Notes under the pieces: model-generated
Databases searched by the model: none
Told to the model about the DNA's origin: nothing
Seen by the model: only the letters and a program-made list of their open reading frames with translations
Made by a program: the position numbers and the translations under genes
In this document: piece after piece, positions 11,715-23,200 of the stretch
How the letters are laid out: each line of letters begins with the position of its first letter
Position numbering within the stretch: position 1 is the stretch's first letter
Source of the DNA: Rhypophila decipiens
Taxonomy: Eukaryota; Ascomycota; Sordariomycetes; Sordariales; Naviculisporaceae
NCBI GenBank assembly: GCA_033297075.1
Contig: MU858070.1
Location: 124,001 to 188,000 of the forward strand
Direction: 5' to 3'
Length of the DNA: 64,000 bases

Positions 11715-12859
11715 ATGTCCGCCGCTCCCGCCGTCGCGACCCTTCCGGCCGCCGAGCCGCCTCACAAGTTGGAGAAGAAGCCCGTCAAGTTCTCCAACTT
11801 GCTGCTCGGTGCCGGTCTCAACTTGTTCGAGGTCACCACTCTTGGCCAGCCATTGGAGGTTGTCAAGACCACCATGGCCGCCAACCGTAGCGATGGCATG
11901 GCTGCTGCTCTGGGCCGCGTCTGGAACCGTGGAGGTGTCTTTGGGTGTAGGTTCTCCCAGCACATTGCACCACCTTAAACCCTTATTTCACATGCTAATA
12001 TGCGGTGTATCTTGCACATGAATAGTCTACCAAGGTCTGATCCCATGGGCCTGGATTGAGGCTTCCACCAAGGGTGCCGTCCTGTTGTTCGTCGCCTCCG
12101 AGGCAGAGTGGTATGCCCGCAGCTTCGGCGCCAGCGACTTTGGTGGTGGCATCATTGGCGGTGTGACTGGCGGTGTTGCGCAGGCGTACGCCACCATGGG
12201 CTTCTGCACATGCATGAAGACGGTCGAGATCACCAAGCAGAAGCTGTCTACGGCTGGTCAGAAGGCCCCCGGAACCTGGGCCACCTTCATGGATATCTAT
12301 CGCCGTGAGGGTATCCGCGGTATCAACAAGGGCGTCAACGCCGTTGCCATCCGCCAGATGACCAACTGGGGTTCTCGTTTCGGTCTCAGCCGTCTTGCTG
12401 AGCAGGGAATCCGGAAGGTGACCAACAAGGGAGAGGGTGATAAGCTCAGCGCCCTCGAGAAGATCACCGCTTCGGCTCTCGGTGGTGGTTTGTCCGCCTG
12501 GAACCAGCCCATCGAGGTTATTCGCGTCGAGATGCAGAGCAAGAAGGACGACCCCAACCGCCCCAAGAAGATGACGGTCGGGAACACTTTCAAGTACATC
12601 TATGAGTCTAATGGTATCAAGGGTCTCTACCGGGGTGTTACTCCACGCATTGGATTGGGTGTCTGGCAGACGGTTTGCATGGTTGCCCTTGGTGATATGT
12701 CAGTTGCTCCCATCCTTCTCACTGTCCCACCAACACCCCTGTCCACTCCGAGGGTCGGGCATACCCTGTCATGTTCCACATGCTAACATATCTTGCAACT
12801 TTAGGGCAAAGACTTATGTTGAGAAGCTGACGGGTGATACCGTCACCGCGAAGCATTAA
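11715..12859 (+). CDS. yhm2: Mitochondrial citrate/2-oxoglutarate carrier (Yhm2 type)
   Basis: This is a member of the mitochondrial carrier family and resembles yeast Yhm2, which exchanges citrate for 2-oxoglutarate across the inner membrane and also associates with mitochondrial DNA. Exons are 11715-11946, 12026-12698 and 12805-12859, totalling 960 nt or 319 residues, typical for a six-helix carrier. Carrier signature sequences are visible in repeat 1 (QPLEVVKTTM) and repeat 3 (NQPIEVIRVEM). Repeat 2 has the divergent form TCMKTVEITKQK, in place of the usual Pro-x-Asp/Glu signature, as expected for Yhm2. The second intron uses a GTCAGT donor. The start is the ATG opening MSAAPAVATLPAAEPP. 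It lies about 1.7 kb downstream of citrate synthase on the same strand, so the enzyme that makes matrix citrate and the carrier that exports it are neighbours. Confidence 0.93.
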
Positions 12860-13598
12860 GGCGTCTGGCGCTTTTTTGTATCCGACAGGGAACTCGCTTC
12901 TGGGTCTGGACTAACAACAAATTAGAACACATGGGGGGAAATGGATCTATCCTTGTAATTGAGCATCTGTGTTATCTTTTCCTTCCTCTCGAGAGAGCTT
13001 TTATAGAGATGGGAGGTTTATTCTCCCACGGGAAGACAGGCTGGCTGGCAGGCGGTTATACTCTTTTTTTCTTTGGTTGGTCTGCGCTTTAAGCCTTGTC
13101 AGAAATCAACTAGATCGCTAATCGCTGCGTCTCATTCTTGGATATATCGTCGTGTCTTTCGCTTGCCTTGCCTGTCCTGTTTTGTACTTTGTGGGCAATC
13201 CTTGGATGTATTGTATACTGCTGAAGTATTCCAATATGCCCCTTAGCTATCTGGTCCTAAGAGTGTGGTCGTTGTGACCTCCGCGAGTCCTATTCAGCAA
13301 GAAGGTACACGGGGTTGCGTGCCCAAGAAAACCCCCCTTTTTTGTCAGGTACTTGGCAACCTGACAGCTCATCGTCAGTTGGTGATTCATGATTGTACCT
13401 GCCTTAGATACGCATCCCACACAGCCTATCAATACTTCCCTAGACTGTGGTCCATATAAACTGTTCGAGGTCCTAATTTTGCAACAACAACAACAACAAC
13501 CTGAAGCTCGTCATCCAGAGCTTATTCACCGTCCACCCATCCCCAATAGTACAGTCTAAACTGCTCATGGCGATTCGTATGACCGACAGCCGATTAGA
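12860..13598. other. Convergent gap Yhm2 / DCAF4-like
   Basis: This holds the 3' UTRs of two convergent genes. A (CAA)n microsatellite of about seven units lies at 13481-13501. Nothing else is seen. Confidence 0.6.
13481..13501. repeat. (CAA)n microsatellite
   Basis: Seven near-perfect CAA units lie in the intergenic region just downstream of the DCAF4-like stop codon, probably in its 3' UTR (which reads GTT on the gene strand). Confidence 0.9.
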
Positions 13599-15588
13599 TC
13601 AGTCTTCATCCTCAAAAACAACCCCTCTTCTCTTGGAATACTTCATTCCAAACGAGTACTTATTGATCACGCCTCCGTCGCCGCCGACAAACAAGCTCGG
13701 GTGTCTATCGCCCGGCAACGTCTGGAACATCAGGCTCCTGAAGACTCTCCCAGCTCCATCTAGCTTTATCCCATCCACAACCGAGCTCCTCAGCTTTCTC
13801 CCACTCTTGAGAGAGAACAACGCTACCGTGCCATCATCTTGTGCTGCGGCGACGGTACCAAGTCCACCGTCCTTTCTATCTGACACATCAAGCCCAATCT
13901 CCAACAGATGTGCCTCGTTGGAATATTCGGGAAACGTGACCACCGGGTTCGCAGTAACGAGCGTGGGATCGGTGTTATGATGCCGGCGATAAGAGTTAAA
14001 CCTCACATCGTACATAGCCATGTAACTCCTTGGCCCGGCGGCGAGGACCCCGTAGTCGCCTACCGACCTGACATGGGCAACTGAGCACTTGTGCCGGATA
14101 TACGAAGCGCCCATCCCCTGATGCTCTGAACATCGCATATCGAGGAGACATATGTTGTTTGACCGGCCGGCCGCGAGAATAACCTCGGCTGGGTTCTGGG
14201 CGAGAAAGTCTAGAGAGAGGACTTCGCCATGGAGGGGACGTGCCTCTTCGTTGTCGATTTTATTCGTTCCGCATTGATGGGAAGAGTCTCCAAACGGTGC
14301 TCCTCTTCCGCCTCGGCCCCGGTTCCGACCACTACCACGTGAGTGATCCGGATGTGGTAGGTGTTTCTTTGAAGGAGGAAACCATGTCAACCAAGAGAGA
14401 TTATCGCCTTGGAGTTTTAATATGCCGCGATTTGTCCCAACCACAGCGGTAACTGACGAACAAGAGGGCGCTGATCTGAGTGTGTGTATTGTCTTGGATA
14501 CAGCATGCCCATCATTGTGTATGCAGGTAACGGGTGTGCCTAGAGTTTCTTCATGTGAGTTTTCTGCAGATTTGGGATCTCAACTCGGGCTCGAGGACTC
14601 ACCAGTACCAAGGCGCCAGGCAGGTTGATTTTCATTGTTGTCAACTGAAAATCCTGGCGAGAGATAGCCAATAGTTACCCGGGCCTGGTGGCGGCTTGAT
14701 GCGAGAAGCATCTTATGTGAGGGTGCATGGTAGGCCAGTGAAGATAGATATGGGGCGTGGGCAGACTCAACATTCGCTTGGAAGTTTGTACGTGGGTATC
14801 TAACGGCTGCGTATCCGAAGTTGATCCTACAATCACATAGTCAGCGTCGACTTCACTACGGTGCGGAGACTGGAAAATAGGTGTCTCAACTGGTCTTGGT
14901 CATCTCTCGGGATATACGAGCTCTTCAAACAATGGTCGTCCAAGACTGTAGAAGATGATGTTAGTTAGCGCACCTCAATCCATCGACGCCCAGCGAACGA
15001 GCAAGCCAGAAAAAGGAAACCCAACATACCAGCATACGCAACCCCCAATCCGCTCTTCGCCTCCATCTCTCCTCCGCCGATATACATAGACGTGATCATC
15101 TCACCGGTAGAATAAGCACACATTTTCAGGGAGCCCTTATCCCTCAAACCCATAGTCCAGCTCTCCAGTCCCATATCCTCCATCTTGATCGTCCCGGTCC
15201 TCCCAAGCTCTCTCTTCAAGAAACACCCCCCAACAAGCGGTTGATCCCACACTCCGACCGCCCTCTTGATCCGCCCAGCATTCTTAGCCTCCCTCTCCCT
15301 CTTAGCTTCCTCCTTTTCGTCCTCCAGCCTCCGCCTCTTCACATTGCCACTAGCCCAAGAAGCCTGTTCCGGCGCGGTCCTCGAGGCCTCAATCTTGAAG
15401 TACCTCTTTTTCTCCTCGTCTAAACAACCGAGGAAAAGTAAAACAAATGTCAGTCTATATCAATCACCAAGAGCCTCGTGGTCACCGACATTTAAAAGCA
15501 AACAAGCCGAGAGCATAAAGAGGAGACGATAGAGGAAAAAGGAGAGTGTCAACTGACCATAGTAATAGCCGGGGATTGCGCGATTCAT
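13599..15588 (-). CDS. DCAF4/WDR21-like WD40 protein
   Basis: Five exons read downward: 15588-15558, 15419-15030, 14945-14918, 14826-14603 and 14539-13599. They total 1614 nt, giving 537 residues. The N-terminus has the block IPGYYYDEEKKRYFKI, shared with DCAF4 (human PGFYFDPEKKRYFRL as I recall it), followed by a basic Lys/Arg/Glu helix. The rest gives degenerate WD40 repeats; LLDMRC and YDVRF are the W/Y-D-x-R endings expected of DDB1-binding WD proteins. In the family these proteins act as substrate receptors of CUL4-DDB1 ubiquitin ligases; that role here is inferred. Exon 3 is only 28 nt. Its donor (GTATAT) was chosen because the alternative donor would give an intron of about 30 nt, too short to splice. 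A basic insert (RGSGRNRGRGGRG) interrupts the propeller. Confidence 0.72.
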
Positions 15589-16228
15589 TAGGCTGTCTTT
15601 GTTGTGTGGTGGTGGTTGGGGAACTGCGCCGTAGCTCTTCCACGAGCTGCTAGACCCAGGAAAGGGATATCGGAAAAACAAGCGAACTTTTGGACTGATT
15701 GATTGTATCTAAATACTCGTGCGAATGTAGAATATATAATAACAAGTGAGTCAAAGTAGGCTTGTTGAAGATGCTTGGGTTTGGTGTGGCGAGCATTAGA
15801 GTTTTTGTCATTCATGTTCCCGTTTGGTGGGGGTGAGACTGGAGAAAGTGTACACACGCAAACTGACATGCTTCAAGTTCCTTCCTTGACAAACCACCGT
15901 CAAAGATCGGATCAAAATTAGAAAGAGGAACAAGTCACGCTGCAATTTAATTACTAGCGAGAAAGATGTTGGGACCGTTTGTAGAAATTTTACGGCTTAT
16001 AAAAATTAGTTCTAGAAAATAATGGGTATTCGTGACCCGCAAAGAAGATGTAAATACAGATTCGTCAAGGAAGCAAACCAAGCGACAACCTCCCTTTCCG
16101 CTACTACTCTAGTCTATGAACTCCCCCTGCAAACCAAGCTGCCTCCAAAGGGGTATGTAATCCATGTCCTCGACCAGGCAAACTTCAATGAACATCTGTA
16201 GTCGTAATTAACAAGGTCATTACGTCGC
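15589..16228. other. Gap between PMA1 stop and DCAF4-like start
   Basis: Both genes read leftward, so this contains the PMA1 3' UTR and the DCAF4-like promoter. A locally AT-rich stretch lies at about 15900-16080. No gene is seen. Confidence 0.55.
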
Positions 16229-19200
16229 TTATTGCGACTTCTCGTGTTGCGTGGATACACGCTGGAGCGAGACAACAAAGTCCTCCAATGAGCGCTGCTT
16301 CTGGTTGCCCTTGGGGGACTTGCCATGCATGAGGTTGTCGAATCCGACACTGTCTTGCAGGATATAGTAGACACCTCCCATAACGCACTAGAGAAAGGCT
16401 TGTTAGCACCCACATTGGTGGCGGACAAATACAGAGGTAAACTTACGAAGACGCCGAAAGAGAAGATCCAGATACGGACAACGGCGACAATGGAGGTATT
16501 GCTGTTCTCGAACCAACCCCAGATGGTGAAGAAGGTCGCGACAAGGTCGACGACGAGAATAGCGCCAGCCAACTGCCACGAGGGGAGCGAAGACCAGAAG
16601 GGACCGTTGGCACGGGTGATGAAGATGAGCCAGTTCTCGGTAAGGGAGATCTCAAGGAAGACGACCTCATCGAGGTTACCGAAGTTCTGGACGATACCAC
16701 CATCGGAGGTTCCAGCGGCGTACATGGTGGTGACAGTGATCCAGGTACCGACGGCGAGAACGACACCGAGGAGGACAGACATACCCCAGAGCTTGGGCAG
16801 ATTCCACTTGACGGGGGTCTGGGAGTAAGGAGCGTTGTCGTAAGCAATGGCCAGGGTGGCGACATCGGCGAAAATGGCGATGAAGACAACGAGGTTGATG
16901 TTCAAGCTGCGGTTCATGATGGCAATCCAGAGACCAAGGTAGATCTCGAGATGGATGGACAGAGCGATACGGTAGACAACGTAGGCGTACATGCGGTGGA
17001 AAATCTGGCGGGAGGTCTTGAGAGCATCGATGATGGCGCCGAGACCGGGGGCAAGGAAGACGATATCAGCGGCAGAGCGAGCAGCGTCAGAGGCGCCCTC
17101 GACAGCGATACCAGTATCGGCCTTCTTCAGGGAAGGAGCATCGTTGACACCGTCACCAGTCATGGCAACGAGGTAACCACGCTGTTGCAGAATCTCGACG
17201 ACGTTGTACTTGTGTTGGGGGAAGACCTCGGCGAAACCATCGGCAGCCTCAACGAAATCGTAGACCTCAGAGCCGGGCATGTCACCGCCACCGCCGAGAC
17301 CGAGACGCTCAGCATTGTAGACGTTGGTTCCGAGACCGAGCTGGCGAGAAGTCTCACGAGCGATACCGACGGCGTCACCGGTAAGCATCTTGATAGAGAG
17401 ACCGAGAGACTTAGCTTCGTTGATGGTGCGGGCAGTGTCGTGACGGGGGGGATCAGAGCAGGGCATGATTCCGAGAATTTCCCAAGAGCCCTCACCACGC
17501 TTGCGGGCAACACCGAGAGAGCGGAAACCACGGGTGGCAAACTCAGCAACCTTGTTCTTGTAGGCCTGGTCAATCTCATCGGGGATGGGGTGGTCCTCCT
17601 CGACGGTCTTGAGAACGAAAAGGGGAGCACCCTTGACGCAGGTGATGCGCTCGCCCTGGGGAGACTCGACAACGGCGGTGACCTTCTTCGAGACGGGGTC
17701 GAAGGGGTGGAAGTCCAGAACGCGATACTTGCTAAGAACGCTCTTGGCACGGGGGTAGTACTTCAAGGACTTGAGGAAAGCCTTGTCGATGGCATCCATA
17801 CCCTTCTTCTTGCGCGAGGCGGCCAAGCAGGCAGTAAGCATGAGATCCTCGGGGTCGACACCCATGACGGTGTAGGGCTCGGCCAGGGAAAGCTTGTTCT
17901 TGGTCAGAGTACCAGTCTTGTCGGAGCAGAGAATCTCAACACCAGCGAGGGACTCGATAGCAGAGAGCTTCTGGACGATGGCCTTCTTCTTGGCAAGGTA
18001 AGCAGCGCCGACAGCCATGGTGGTGGTGACGACAGCGGGAAGACCGACGGGGACACCGATGATGGTGATAGCCAAGGTGTACTCAAGGATGGTGACGATG
18101 GGCAGCGAGCGGTAGAAGGCAGAAACCCAGACGAGCAAGTTGGTCATGATGACGAGAACCAGCAAGATGGTACCAATGCCGTTCAGGACCTCAGTGAAAT
18201 GACCAGAGCCGGCACTAGCGGCGTTGACCAAAGCAGCAGCACGTCCGACGAAGGTGTTGTCACCGGTGGCAGTAACGACGACGAAAGCCTCACCACGCTT
18301 GACAGCGGAGGAAGCATAGCAGGAGTCGTTCTTGTGCTTGTCGACAGCAAGAGATTCACCAGTGATGGCGGACTGATCGACCTGAAGGAAGGCATCCTCG
18401 GTGACGATGCGACCATCGGCGGGGATAATGGTACCTTCCTCGACTTGCAGGATATCACCAGGGACGACCTCGGGGGCCTCGACCTCCTTGAGAGTGCCGT
18501 CACGAAGGACAATAGCCTTGAGAGCGAGCGTCCTAATTGAAACGGTCAGTGATCAGGTACCACGTGGTGTTGCGACACAAGAGGCGGCTGCTCACTTCTT
18601 CAATTCGTCGACGATAGAACCAGCCTGGTATTCCTGAATGAAACCGACAGCGGCGTTGAGAAGCAAAAGACCGCAGATGACACCGAAATCAACCCAGTCC
18701 TGAAGACCAGCAGCCACTGCAGATATTTGTTAGCACCAGATCCGTTCAATCGGTCGCGATGTGGGGGGAGCCAGCGGGGCGCGGAACAGCGCCAATGCAA
18801 GGCACGGCGACGATGCGGAGTCGCCCAGAGCGGGCTCTAGCGTAGCGAAAAGATGGGAAGTACATACAGACAGCAGCGGCCTAATTGAAACAATTGTTAG
18901 CATGGCTCGTTGCAATTGGCGACGATGATTGGGGAAGTGTTTCGTTTCGAGTGCTGCGCCTCCAGAATTCTGGAAACACGGGTGGGCCGAGGATCAAAAA
19001 AGCTTACCTCCATAACGAATTGAATGGGACCGACGAAGAAACCGAGGAACTTGAGAAGGAGGTTCTCCTTTTCTTCCTTCATTTGATTGAGACCATACTT
19101 CTTGCGTCTCTGGAGGACCTCGTCAGAAGTGAGACCGACACGGGTATCCGTTTGGACTGTGACGCCATCGTCAGTTCAATTGCTATCCCAATGTAGGCAA

Positions 19201-19538
19201 CGTTGCCAAGAAAATTGGAGCTACTCACGCATGTCCTCGGGAACGACGCGGCCAGCACCGGGGGCGCCCTCTTCCTCTTCCTCCTCCTATAGGCGGGTGG
19301 TTAGCGACTCGTCGGAAGCAATCTTAAGACAAAAATGCATCAATTAGACACTTACAAATTCGTGACCATCCTGGCTCTCCAGGTCCTCGATGAGGGCGTC
19401 AATGTCCTCATCTTCCTCTTCCTCCTCTTCTACCTTCTTCTTGGTGTCGACCGGAGGAGGGGCGGCCTTCTCGTCGAACTTGCCGCTCTCGATGTTGGTC
19501 GACAGGGCGGGGGCGCCCGTCGTAGAGTGTTCCGCCAT
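16229..19538 (-). CDS. pma-1: Plasma-membrane H+-ATPase (P-type, PMA1)
   Basis: This is the electrogenic proton pump of the fungal plasma membrane, which drives nutrient uptake and pH homeostasis. Seven exons read downward: 19538-19356, 19286-19229, 19156-19008, 18880-18868, 18716-18596, 18532-16447 and 16387-16229. They total 2769 nt or 922 residues, close to the 920 of N. crassa. P-type landmarks are the acidic cytosolic N-terminus with Glu/Asp runs, ITGES (actuator), CSDKTGTLT with phosphorylated Asp379, KGAPLFVLK (nucleotide binding) and TGDGVNDAP. The final exon gives the autoinhibitory tail ending in STQHEKSQ. Transmembrane segments flank these as expected. Exon 4 is a 13-nt microexon joining FVME to AAAVLAAGL; skipping it would shift the frame. 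The long upstream gap (19.5-30.5 kb) is presumably rich in regulatory DNA, including a CCAAT triplet about 0.5 kb before the ATG. Confidence 0.99.
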
Positions 19539-20030
19539 GATTGGCTATTAGGGGTGGCAGATGTGCCTACTGAAAGGTATCGACTTGGCGAGCTCCCGAG
19601 ACGGCGTTTGGTTGTTGCAAAGGAAAGGTGATCAATCTGACCGACGCGTTGAGGGAGAGCAAAAAGGATGCTAGGCTCGATGGTATAGGTAAAAATTGGT
19701 TGGGGAGATTATTAGACAACCAAGCTAGGTTCGGACGCGGCGTGGGTAATTGTTTTGATGACCTAATAGGTTGGGATGATGAGGTATGTGGTTGGCGTTT
19801 GTGTTGGAAGAAGTTTGACGTTCATCCACACGAGAGAAGACCGAGGTAAATGGGTCAGAAAGCTAGGACTCTGAGAGAGACCTCACGTCGAAGGGAGAAT
19901 TGAATAGGACCTTCGTGCGTGAAGCAAAAAAAGAGGAAAGAGGGAGGGGAGGAAAGTGGGCGAGAGACGTATTTCAATGCTTTGGCTTTGGTGAGAAGCC
20001 CGTCTGGAAAGCTTCGAGCGACCGTTCCGG

Positions 20031-20053
20031 CCAATCCAGCCAATCGAGCCAAT
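20031..20053 (+). promoter_or_regulatory. Three CCAAT boxes at 9-bp spacing upstream of PMA1
   Basis: CCAAT occurs at 20031-20035, 20040-20044 and 20049-20053, exactly 9 bp apart. It lies about 490 bp upstream of the PMA1 start codon, reading ATTGG on the PMA1 coding strand. CCAAT is the recognition core of the fungal HAP/CBC complex. Function here is inferred from position and regular spacing. Confidence 0.5.
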
Positions 20054-20263
20054 CGTCAAAGTCAAAGATCCTTGCCCCAGGACAGGCACAGTACGGGATG
20101 GAAGGTACCCCCAAAAAAGCTACTCGCAAGCGACCTGCCTGCCCGGCCTCCACATGTACCCAGGATACCATGGATACCCATTACGCCAGAGATTACCACA
20201 ACACAAAGGGCAAAAAACTGAACTGAGAGGGGCGGATCTTTGCACTCTGCACGTCCCTCTTTT

Positions 20264-20292
20264 CCACTGGCGGCCACTGGCGACCACTGGCA
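20264..20292. repeat. Short tandem repeat CCACTGGCG/A in PMA1 upstream region
   Basis: Three consecutive near-identical units of about 10 bp (CCACTGGCGG, CCACTGGCGA, CCACTGGCA) lie about 730 bp upstream of the PMA1 ATG. A related inverted form (GCTGGTCACTGGTGC) follows directly. Confidence 0.6.
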
Positions 20293-23200
20293 AGCTAGTC
20301 GCTGGTCACTGGTGCACTTGCGAATTTGCCAAAGATGTTCAATCAGACCGGGGGAGCTTGCCTTTGCGCCTGCTCTGCTTTCTTCCTCAATGCTACGCTA
20401 TTCTTTGCGATGGGCGATGAGTCGGACGCCCCTCCCACGCGACAGCACTGTGTGCGCCGCTGCTAAGGACTGTACTTGCCATCCAACCAAGCTCCCGCTA
20501 TTTTGCATGTGCTGGCAGTGTTCCTGCCTATCAGTGGTCAACGGGACGGCGTCCTTGCCGACTCAATTGGCACTGTCCGTGCCCTGCTAGTGAATGTGAC
20601 TGCCCTGCTCCGAGACCCCAAGCATTGGCAGGGCCCCCCTGCCACCGCAAGGTGGGCCGCCATGGTGAAGGTCGCAGTGAAAGCTACCTTGATCGTGTAA
20701 CTGCAGCAAGTACCCTGCCCCACCTCAAGCCTTCCGCCCGCCAGCTAACCGTCCCCCAATGCGCCGCAATCTTCCTGAAGAGGTACCTTACCGTGCCTCT
20801 CCACCCGCGTACCGCGACAAGAATGAGCGCTGCGGGATTTTTGGGCTGCACCTCCACAACGCTTCCTTCTGCCCTTTCTTGCTCTCTCCTTCTCGCTCTC
20901 TTGCTTCGACTGCTGGCCCTGTGCTTCCAATTGTCCACTTAAAGGTACATATGTATGCGTAAATGACAACGGGGAATCTGAACGGGGACGGCATCGCCAA
21001 GCTGCCGTACAGTATAGGCGTGGCAGGCCACAGGCGGTCAACGACTTTCCTCGACCGCTTATATCCGCCACTGGAATAATTCCCTCTCACAAAGCTCCAA
21101 ACCTTTTGATATGTCGTGGTCAATTGACATATTGACATGTCTACGGTTCCGGAGTGCTCCAGCAACATCACGAGGCTAATATTCTTTTAATTATGCGAAA
21201 ATCAAAGACCCCAACAGGCGTGGAGATATCGGTTTTGCTCTCCCCTGTTTGGGAGACAAGGTGGTAATCAACAACAAGAGCTTGTTTACACGGGAAAATT
21301 GACAAGCTTTGTTGCTCCTGCTCATTTTGATATTCCGTCACGAGCCGTAAACCGGGGTACATCATGGGCCCATGGACCATACAATTGTGAGTTCTGTTGG
21401 CGATTTTGTCTGGTCAGAGTCTCCCTTATCAGAAACAAAACCATCGAGGTGCTTGCCGAGAAAACATTAGCACATCTCGAACGAGAGGAAGCAAAAAGTC
21501 TTGGTATTCCATTAAACCGTGGTAGTGCTTGTCCCGCAAAGGGCCGTGCCAACTGTGGCTTTTGGTGATGTTTGACTGTGCCTCCCTCACATTCTGCACA
21601 CATTGGAATTGGTGGATTACAGTGCGCAAGGTCCCCGTGTGTTCTTCCCAAAGACCGGATGCGCGAAACCCACCAGATCCTGACTGATGGTAAGGTGGAT
21701 CCGGTGCCAGCTCGGTTCTGATATTAGCTAAGCGCAATCGCCCTGTATGGTTCTTTCTTGCTCACCGACAGGACGAGAGCTGGAGTCTGGAAACGAGCCA
21801 TTTTGCTCTCACGAGAACTGTAGTTGCACTTCCACAATATGCGTCCTGGCGCTCTTGCCGGTCTTCATAGGTCGCTTGCCGCCTTCTGGCTCTATCTGAT
21901 GCATGTCAATGGGTTTGCGAACTTTTCCATACCAATCTGCTTTCTCCCTGTGGTCGATGGCCCCGTTCTCTCCGCCGGGACAAGACCGTTGTGCCGGGCA
22001 AATAGGGAAGGATTAACTAAGTATAGGTATCGATTGCGGCAATTGCAGCCTTTGCCTGGGATTCGGATTCAAGTCGCCGTCAAGGGTCTGGCCCGATCCC
22101 ATCCGAATTTCACAAACAAGTTGAAACAACCATCTCATTTCCCTCTCGGCCAGACAGAATTCACTGATGGAATTCTGCATAGAGATCCCGCCAATGTGGA
22201 AAGTGCCGTACCCCCCCGAGGTCCACTACGTCATTGCTCCCCTCCAAAGCAACGACTCAGGCACGTCAAAAGTCAGCGTCTGCCCTTCCTTTCTTGACCA
22301 GTCCCTGCAGAGGTGTTGTCAGCCCGACCTTTCCGACAACCCAGTTGCAGGATTTCCTACCCAAAACGTTTTAGCTCATCGCCCTGCTGATATCGGATTC
22401 GCCGCAAATTGGGATGCATAGAAACGCCGATGATGCTTTCCTGGTCTTCCCGAACCGGTGGGATGATCATGCTCCCGAGTAACGACAAAGACCGCTGAAA
22501 AAAGGACGGGATATTCCCGAGAGTATAATTAAACCCGATGATGGGATATCGCGGAGGCAAAATAGGTCAGATCCTACTCGGATGGGTGTCCAGTAAGCTT
22601 TGGTGGCCATGATTTCCCCGACTCGTGACACATACGCGACATTTACACACTCCACGATACGATCGTAAAAAACGGCCGGCATTCAAGGTGCAATTTGAGC
22701 CTCACATGGGGGTCACCAACCACGCACTGCCATCCCTCGTAGCTTAACCTTCTGGTCCGTGTCTTGGATTTCCGTTTTGGGCATGTTTTGATGCCCTCAC
22801 GAAGCCAAGCTTTCACTGACACGGCTGTTGAAGAGAGTGAGACAACTCACTGCCTAGAAAAATGTATTTAATCGCAACCGCCCTACCTTGGCACCTTGGA
22901 TAAGATTACGATCCGAGTACAGGTCGGGCAAACGGACACTTAGCCAAGTCATATTAGGTTACTGGTCGACGCAGATCTCCCTCTCTTGACTGAGAGACAT
23001 TTTTTGTCCTCCATCTTCATTTTCGCTCACGGCAGGTAAGCACGCGACGACAAAACCCGACGAACTACTACCCCAGAGCACTATAACTGCCACCCACGAG
23101 TTGTCCATTCATCCCCAATCAAAACGGTTTCTGAGCTACGAACATCGATGCAAAGTATAGGCATGGTGAGACGGGGTTTAGGCCTCCGGCTTGGTGGCCT

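Noticed and set aside
16951..18540. 529-codon open frame antisense to PMA1
   Set aside because: It is a codon-bias shadow of the ATPase; the Asp/Gly/Leu-rich product is the reverse reading of the biased coding strand.
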